Positions 26,765 to 32,064 of a stretch of DNA of 32,064 nt are shown in pieces (the first letter of the stretch is position 1; every line of letters starts with the position of its first letter). This stretch comes from Pseudomonadota bacterium (GTDB taxonomy: Bacteria > Myxococcota_A > UBA796 > SXON01). The translations under genes were made by a program, and so were the position numbers. The stretch lies in contig SXOM01000167.1 of assembly GCA_005776735.1 (NCBI GenBank), positions 1 through 32,064 of the forward strand, in the 5' to 3' direction. The notes below the pieces were generated by a model that was given only the letters and a program-made list of their open reading frames with translations, had not been told where the DNA came from and ran no database searches.

Positions 26765-28798
26765 ATGCTCCTGTCGTGCTGGCTCCTGGCCTGTGACTCC
26801 GACGGCTCCCGCGTGGAAGCCGCGCCGGGCGCCGACACCGCCGCCGACACCGCCGCCGACACCGGTGACGTCGCCGCCGACACCGCCGACACCGCCGACA
26901 CCGCCGACACCGGCGATACAAGTGATACATCCGTCGATTCGGATACGGGATCGTCATGGGAGTTGCCTGAGCGTCCCGATCTCGACGCGCCGGCCGCCGA
27001 TGTGTCGTGGCGCTGGGGGGGAGGGGAGGGCTACCCCGACGCGGTGGACCCGACGTGGCCGGTGGTCACTCGGGTCTCCGACCGGGCGAGCCTCGAGGCG
27101 GCGCTCGGCGCGGCGGTCGCGGGCGACGTGGTGTGGGTCGAGGACGGTGTTTCCATCGACCTGACCGGGGCTTCGCTGTGTGTGCCCGCCGGGGTGTGGT
27201 TGGCCGGAGGCCGAGGCCAAGGTGGGGAGGGCGGGGCGCTCTTGTACAGCACCGCGGGCTCCAGCTCGCCGGTGCTGCGCGCGTGTGGGGACGGGGTTCG
27301 CATCACCGGGCTGCGGCTGCGTGGGCCCGACCCGGACACCTGTCCGGCCGAGTGGCCCGACCGGTGCCCCGAGGACGTGGCCGGCGACCCCAACTGTGCG
27401 TACTGCACCAAGACCGCCTACGCGATCGGCACCGACGGTTTCGACGCGCTCGAGGTGGACAACAACGAGCTGAGCGGGTGGACGTACACCGCCGTGGGTG
27501 TCAAGAACGCCGTGGGGGCCGACGTCCACCACAACCACATCCACCACGGGTGGCGTGAGGGCCTGGGCTACGGCGTGGTGTTGTACGGAACCGGCGCCAC
27601 GACGGCGATCATCCGTTGGAATCGGTTCGACGCCATGCGCCACGCCGTCGCCGGGCAGGGCTACGCGACCGAAGACTACGAAGCGCGCGACAACCTCGTC
27701 GGGACCGAGTCGATCGGCCACGTCTTCGACATGCACGGCCAGGACGAAGCGACCGGCGACGGGAGCAGCGCCGCGGGCGGGGACCTCCGCGTGCATGGAA
27801 ACGTGGTGCTCGTGCCCGACCAATACTCGTTCGTCGTGCGCGGACGCCCCGACACCGGTGCGTGGTTCTACGACAACTGCGTGGCGCCGGCGAAGGCTTC
27901 CGCCTACGACCAGCGCTATTTCACCGGCAACTTCTGGGTGGACCAGGCCCCCGACGGCAGCGCGGCGCCCAACGCCTATGGGCAGGGTGCGTCGGACTGC
28001 GGGACGGTGCGCTGGTGTGTCGCCGATCGGGCCAGCGGCCCCTACGCCTACGGGAGCGCGAGCGGAACCGACGTCTCGGGTCTCCGGGTCGGGGACTTCG
28101 ATGGCGACGGGCAGGACGACGTCTTCTCGACCACCGGGAGCCAGTGGCGGTGGGCCAACCCCCACGGGGGCAGCTGGGCCGCGCTGGCGACCTCCGGCGA
28201 CGCGCTCGACGACCTCGGCCTCGCCGACCTCGACGGCGACGGCGTCACCGACGTGTTCATCGCGACGGGCGCGGCGTGGCGGTGGTCACGCAGCGGGACC
28301 GGCTCCTGGTCGACGTTGCGATCCTCCACCCTCGGACTCGACGACGTACGCTTCGGGGACTTCGACGGCGACGGGGCCACGGACGTCTTCACCAGCGAGG
28401 GTGGCCGGTGGTACGCCTATCCTTCGGGCTCCGGGGCGGCGGTGGCGCTGGCCTCGTCCGGGGTGGACATCGCGGCGCTCCAGCTCGGCGACTTCGACGG
28501 AGACGGCGTCGCCGACGTGTTCTACGCCGACGGGACCGAGTGGCGCTGGTCGCGGTCGGGCACCTCGAGCTGGGCCACGCTTGCGTTGGCCTCCACCACC
28601 TCGGTGCGGCTCGCCGACGTCGACGGCGATGGGCGTACGGATGTCTTGGGGGTGTCGGGACACACGTTGCGTTGGTCGCGCAGCGGCGCGACGAGCTGGG
28701 CCGACCTCCGCCACCAGTCCGAGGGGCTCGACGACGTGCTCCTTGGCGACTTCGACGGGGACGCCGCGGACGACCTGCTCGTCGGTGGGTGCCTGTAG
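26765..28798 (+). CDS. Lipoprotein with Asp-Thr repeat linker, beta-helix-type domain and C-terminal FG-GAP/VCBS repeats
   Basis: ATG 26765; MLLSCWLLACDSDG. DTAADTAADTGDVAADTADTADTADTGD linker; ITGLRLRG...NNELSGWTYTAVGV...HHNHIHHGW; repeated GDFDGDGxxDVFxxxGxxWRWSRSG. Confidence 0.87.
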   Translation: MLLSCWLLACDSDGSRVEAAPGADTAADTAADTGDVAADTADTADTADTGDTSDTSVDSDTGSSWELPERPDLDAPAADVSWRWGGGEGYPDAVDPTWPVVTRVSDRASLEAALGAAVAGDVVWVEDGVSIDLTGASLCVPAGVWLAGGRGQGGEGGALLYSTAGSSSPVLRACGDGVRITGLRLRGPDPDTCPAEWPDRCPEDVAGDPNCAYCTKTAYAIGTDGFDALEVDNNELSGWTYTAVGVKNAVGADVHHNHIHHGWREGLGYGVVLYGTGATTAIIRWNRFDAMRHAVAGQGYATEDYEARDNLVGTESIGHVFDMHGQDEATGDGSSAAGGDLRVHGNVVLVPDQYSFVVRGRPDTGAWFYDNCVAPAKASAYDQRYFTGNFWVDQAPDGSAAPNAYGQGASDCGTVRWCVADRASGPYAYGSASGTDVSGLRVGDFDGDGQDDVFSTTGSQWRWANPHGGSWAALATSGDALDDLGLADLDGDGVTDVFIATGAAWRWSRSGTGSWSTLRSSTLGLDDVRFGDFDGDGATDVFTSEGGRWYAYPSGSGAAVALASSGVDIAALQLGDFDGDGVADVFYADGTEWRWSRSGTSSWATLALASTTSVRLADVDGDGRTDVLGVSGHTLRWSRSGATSWADLRHQSEGLDDVLLGDFDGDAADDLLVGGCL

Positions 28799-28813
28799 GG
28801 TTAGCTCGGCGCC

Positions 28814-29407
28814 ATGATGTTCCTGTTCTTCGCCTGCGCGACGTCTCCCACTGATTCTGCCGACACGGCCGACACGAGCTCCGACACGGCCGACACCGGG
28901 GCCACAAGCGCCGCCGAGGGGGTCTGGCTCACGCCGGGGCCCGAGTTCAGCGCGTCCTGGGTCGGGGCGCAGGCGCTCACGGCGTGCACCGCCGCGTGGC
29001 AGGCCGACGCGCACCTCGCCGCGGTGTGGATCAACTTCATCTACACCGGGTACGCCGTGGCCTTTTCCGAGTCCGCGCCGGACGAGGTGTGCGAGTTCCG
29101 CGTCGACGACGCGGGGACGGGGGTGGCGTCGATCACGCCCGCCGCGCAGTACGCGCCCGGGTGGACGTGGACGGCGAGCGACCACATCGGGGGGTGGCAA
29201 TACGACAGTCCCGAGGCGGCGGCCGATCTGGGACACGACGAAGCGTCGTTCTACTTCTCGGTCAACCCGGCCCAGCACCGCGCCCAGACGGGGTGGCAGT
29301 CCACCCTGGAGGGCTACGCCGACAACGTCCCGGTGGTGCTCGTCGGCGCCGGCGTGAGCAGCCTGGACGGCCTGTTCGACGGACGGACGGGGGCGGGGAT
29401 CGAGTAG
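28814..29407 (+). CDS. Small lipoprotein with Asp-Thr linker
   Basis: 197 aa; MMFLFFACATSPTDSADTADTSSDTADTGATSAAEGVWLTPG...; lipoprotein-like start. Confidence 0.78.
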   Translation: MMFLFFACATSPTDSADTADTSSDTADTGATSAAEGVWLTPGPEFSASWVGAQALTACTAAWQADAHLAAVWINFIYTGYAVAFSESAPDEVCEFRVDDAGTGVASITPAAQYAPGWTWTASDHIGGWQYDSPEAAADLGHDEASFYFSVNPAQHRAQTGWQSTLEGYADNVPVVLVGAGVSSLDGLFDGRTGAGIE

Positions 29408-29419
29408 GGGGGGGGGGGC

Positions 29420-30109
29420 GTGCGGATCGGGACGTGGAACCTCGAAGGGCGATGGGACCCCCGGCACCGTGATCTTCTGGAGAGGTCGGACTGCGACGTC
29501 TGGCTGCTCACCGAGGTGCGCGAGGACGTCGCGCTCGTCGGGTACGTCGGGCACTTCAGCGCGGCCTCGGCCCCCGGGAGGGCGGTACGCTACGCGGCGG
29601 TCTTGACCCGGGGGGCGGCCGAGCCTGTGGCGAACCTGCACGGCGCGAGCGCGGCCGTCCGGGTCGGTGGGGTGGTGTACTGCAGCTCGGTCCTTCCGTG
29701 GCGCGCGTGTGGGGCGCAGGCGCCGTGGTGCGGCGCCAACCACGCGGAGCGAACGGCGGCTGCGGTCGATGCGCTGATGGCCGCCCTGCCCGACGACCCG
29801 CTGGTGTGGGGCGGGGACTGGAACCATGCGCTCGGGGGGCGCGAGTACGCCGGGAGTGCCGCAGGTCGGGCCCGAATCCTGGAGGCCGTGGAACGTCGAG
29901 GGTTGTGGGTGCCCACCCGAGCGCTCCCCCACCGCATCGAGGGGCTCGTGAGCATCGACCACATCGCCTTGCCGCAGGGGGTGTCCGCGACGGCCCACGC
30001 GGTGTCGGCGGTGGTCGACGGCGTGGCCTTGTCCGACCACGATCTGTACCTGGTGGAGGGTGTCGAATTGGAGCTCGCGCACCGGTCGCCCGCGGGGGGA
30101 GGGGAGTAG
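29420..30109 (+). CDS. Endonuclease/exonuclease/phosphatase (EEP) family protein
   Basis: GTG 29420, 229 aa. RIGTWNLEG, LLTEVRED, WGGDWNHAL, SIDHIALP, LSDHDLYLV catalytic blocks all present. Confidence 0.87.
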   Translation: MRIGTWNLEGRWDPRHRDLLERSDCDVWLLTEVREDVALVGYVGHFSAASAPGRAVRYAAVLTRGAAEPVANLHGASAAVRVGGVVYCSSVLPWRACGAQAPWCGANHAERTAAAVDALMAALPDDPLVWGGDWNHALGGREYAGSAAGRARILEAVERRGLWVPTRALPHRIEGLVSIDHIALPQGVSATAHAVSAVVDGVALSDHDLYLVEGVELELAHRSPAGGGE

Positions 30110-30158
30110 GCGGCCGGCGGAAAACGCGCGCGTCGAGAACGGTTTGGGGCGACCGCGG

Positions 30159-30203
30159 GGCGCCGGGCGGGGTTGCGGCCTTCGGGACGGTCGCGCGGCG
30201 CCC
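30159..30203. repeat. Dispersed intergenic repeat, copy 2
   Basis: ggcgccgggcggggttgcggccttcgggacggtcgcgcggcgcc; matches 5-50. Confidence 0.65.
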
Positions 30204-30276
30204 CCCTTCGGCGGGCTGCCCCGGGGGGTGACGTAGGGTCCGTCGTGAGCGCGGCCTCGCGCGCTTCCCCACGCCC

Positions 30277-30684
30277 TTGCCGAGATACCTGCCGTTCGTG
30301 GACCCGCGCTGCCCGTTCTGCGTCCCCGACCCCGGCTGCCTGGTTCGGCGAGGCGCGCTCACGACGTCGCTTCGCGATGCTTACCCGCTCACGGAGGGGC
30401 ACTCGCTCGTGACCCCCGCACGGCACGTCGCGTGCCTGTTCGACCTGTCGTCGGCAGAGCGTGAGGCCGTCTGGGACGAGGTCGGCCGGGTCCGCGCCGA
30501 CCTGATGCGGAACCTCGGCGTCGAGGCGTTCAACATCGGGCTCAACGACGGCGTCGCCGCGGGCCAGACCGTCCTGCACGCCCACGTCCACGTGATTCCG
30601 CGGCGCCCGGGCGACGTTCCGGATCCCCGCGGCGGGGTCCGCTGGGTAGTCCCCACACGCGCTGCGTGGTGGGAGTCCCCGTGA
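30277..30684 (+). CDS. HIT-family protein (histidine triad nucleotide hydrolase/transferase)
   Basis: 135 aa (TTG 30277; GTG 30298 also possible). LTEGHSLVTPARHV, NIGLNDGVAAGQTVLHAHVHVIPR histidine triad. Confidence 0.9.
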   Translation: MPRYLPFVDPRCPFCVPDPGCLVRRGALTTSLRDAYPLTEGHSLVTPARHVACLFDLSSAEREAVWDEVGRVRADLMRNLGVEAFNIGLNDGVAAGQTVLHAHVHVIPRRPGDVPDPRGGVRWVVPTRAAWWESP

Positions 30685-31739
30685 GCCCGTGGGCGCCCCC
30701 GGCGCCGCAGGCGCAGGTCGAGTTCCTGCTGACGCTACAGCGGCTCCTCGCCGAGGGGAGCTTCGTCGCGACCTACAAGTTCGCCCTCCTGCACGCGCTC
30801 GCAGACCTCGCCCTCGTGAAAGGGGACGACTCTGGAGCGCCGCTGGCGCTGTCGACGGCGGACATCAGCAGCAGGATGGCCGAGTTGTACTGGCGCCAGG
30901 CCGCGCCGTATTCCGGTGGGACCCATCGCCATGAGGTGCTTCGTCACGCGACAGGCAGCCAGGCAGCCATCGTGAACGAGCTGCTGGCCGCGCGGCAGGA
31001 TGCAGAGGGTTCGCTGTCGCGCTTCCGTCGCGACCCGGCAGCATGGTGGGCGCTCGTGCGGCGCGTTGATCGGGTCGTTCGGCAGATGCCGCTGTGGAAG
31101 CTTCAGACCGTCGGCACCGAGCGTTTGGGCTTCCTATACGACAACGTGGACGGGGGGACGTCCATCGAGCTCAAGCCGGGCGTGGCGTGGTGTCTCCGCG
31201 CCTACTACAGCCTTGTCACCGAGCTCGTCAGGAGTGCGTGGCTGCGGTTCATCCGCCGGCACAACCCCGGATTGGAGTCTGGTGCGGACCTCGGCACGTT
31301 CCTGTTCGGCGGCGAACGCTGCGACCTGTCGCCCTACCTGCCGTTGCTCCGCGAGGTTCAACGCGGCGAGTGTTTCTACTGCGAACGGCGGCTGGTGGGC
31401 GAGGGGGCCGCGGTGGATCACTTCATCCCCTGGTCTCGCTACTCCGTGGATCTCGGACACAACTTCGTGCTGGCGCACGGGACCTGCAACGGGCGGAAGT
31501 CGGATCTCCTCGCGGCGGAGCGCCACCTCGAGCGGTGGGTGGAGCGCAACGAACGGACAGGTCTGTGGCTGGCCGAGGCATTCGGCGAGGCGGGCCTCCC
31601 CGCGGACATGGACGCGTCGGTCGGCGTCGCCCGATGGGCCTACGCACAGACCGCGCGGGCCAACGGGCAGGTGTGGACGCACGGCACCGAGCTGGAGCAC
31701 CTTTCCGGCTCGTGGATGACGTTGCTCGCAGCGTCGTGA
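30681..31739 (+). CDS. HNH endonuclease with uncharacterised N-terminal domain
   Basis: 352 aa from GTG 30681. CFYCERRLVGEGAAVDHFIPWSRYSVDLGHNFVLAHGTCNGRKSDLL (HNH core); N-terminal LLAEGSFVATYKFALLHALADLALVKGDDSG. GTGA overlap with the HIT gene. Confidence 0.88.
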   Translation: MSPWAPPAPQAQVEFLLTLQRLLAEGSFVATYKFALLHALADLALVKGDDSGAPLALSTADISSRMAELYWRQAAPYSGGTHRHEVLRHATGSQAAIVNELLAARQDAEGSLSRFRRDPAAWWALVRRVDRVVRQMPLWKLQTVGTERLGFLYDNVDGGTSIELKPGVAWCLRAYYSLVTELVRSAWLRFIRRHNPGLESGADLGTFLFGGERCDLSPYLPLLREVQRGECFYCERRLVGEGAAVDHFIPWSRYSVDLGHNFVLAHGTCNGRKSDLLAAERHLERWVERNERTGLWLAEAFGEAGLPADMDASVGVARWAYAQTARANGQVWTHGTELEHLSGSWMTLLAAS

Positions 31740-31762
31740 AGCCCGTCCTGGGCGGGACCGGT

Positions 31763-32009
31763 CATCCGCCGCGCGGCGAGAAGGGTCGTGCATGCTCGGC
31801 GAACCAGCGCGGGAAGTCGCCGGGGCCGTCGTGGGCGCGCGTGGCGCGGTCCACGCGCGTGGGATCCGGCCAGATGCCGAAGTCGCCGACGTGCAGGACG
31901 TGTGCGAACCTCTCCCCAGCGCCGCCTCGAAGGCGAGCACATCCGCGTAGAGGCGGTCGAGGGCGCCGTGGATGTCGCCCGCGGCGCAGTAGAGGGGGCG
32001 GCTGCTCAT
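31763..32009 (-). pseudogene. Frameshifted, truncated calcineurin-like metallophosphoesterase
   Basis: Frame 1: MSSRPLYCAAGDIHGALDRLYADVLAFEAALG. One-nt shift, then frame 2: ERFAHVLHVGDFGIWPDPTRVDRATRAHDGPGDFPRWFAEHARPF. Ends before any GNHE/D motif. Confidence 0.65.
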
Positions 32010-32064
32010 GGGAAGACTCGGACCGCGGAAGGCGGCGACCGAGGCGCTCTATCGCCGGGGAAGC

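Noticed and set aside
26879-26913. Short tandem repeats considered as a CRISPR array
   Set aside because: 9-nt coding microsatellite with no spacers; no CRISPR array or cas genes anywhere in the window.

Overview
High-GC bacterial chromosomal window of about 32 kb. The gene style suggests a Myxococcota/deltaproteobacterial relative (MopE-type metal-binding motifs, DxDxDG and FG-GAP lipoproteins, DUF4388 proteins); this taxonomic placement is inference only. Left part: a PfaD-like enoyl reductase, a secreted protein, a large lipoprotein with two lamin-tail-like domains, a DUF1801 protein, and an EF-P beta-lysylation cluster (epmA-efp-epmB) in which efp and epmB have overlapping head-to-head start codons. 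Middle: a DUF4388/J-domain-like protein, a membrane-anchored sulfatase-fold protein that seems to have lost its catalytic residues, an aldehyde dehydrogenase, and a MopE/beta-helix lipoprotein. A tRNA-Gln(TTG) at 18007-18081 is followed by a compact accessory island (about 18.08-21.9 kb). The island holds three toxin-antitoxin modules: HTH/PIN, UPF0175/DUF3368-PIN-like, and AbrB/Doc. It also holds one full and two progressively truncated copies of a small 'RPTGPKELALVAASGW' gene, each placed divergently upstream of an antitoxin start or antitoxin-start remnant. Right part: alpha/beta hydrolase, SGNH hydrolase, three lipoproteins, an EEP-family protein, a translationally coupled HIT-HNH gene pair, and a frameshifted and truncated metallophosphoesterase remnant. 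The strongest leads are the repeat-built TA island, the HIT-HNH pair, the pseudo-sulfatase, and a dispersed intergenic repeat. No database search was possible; family names come from motif recognition.
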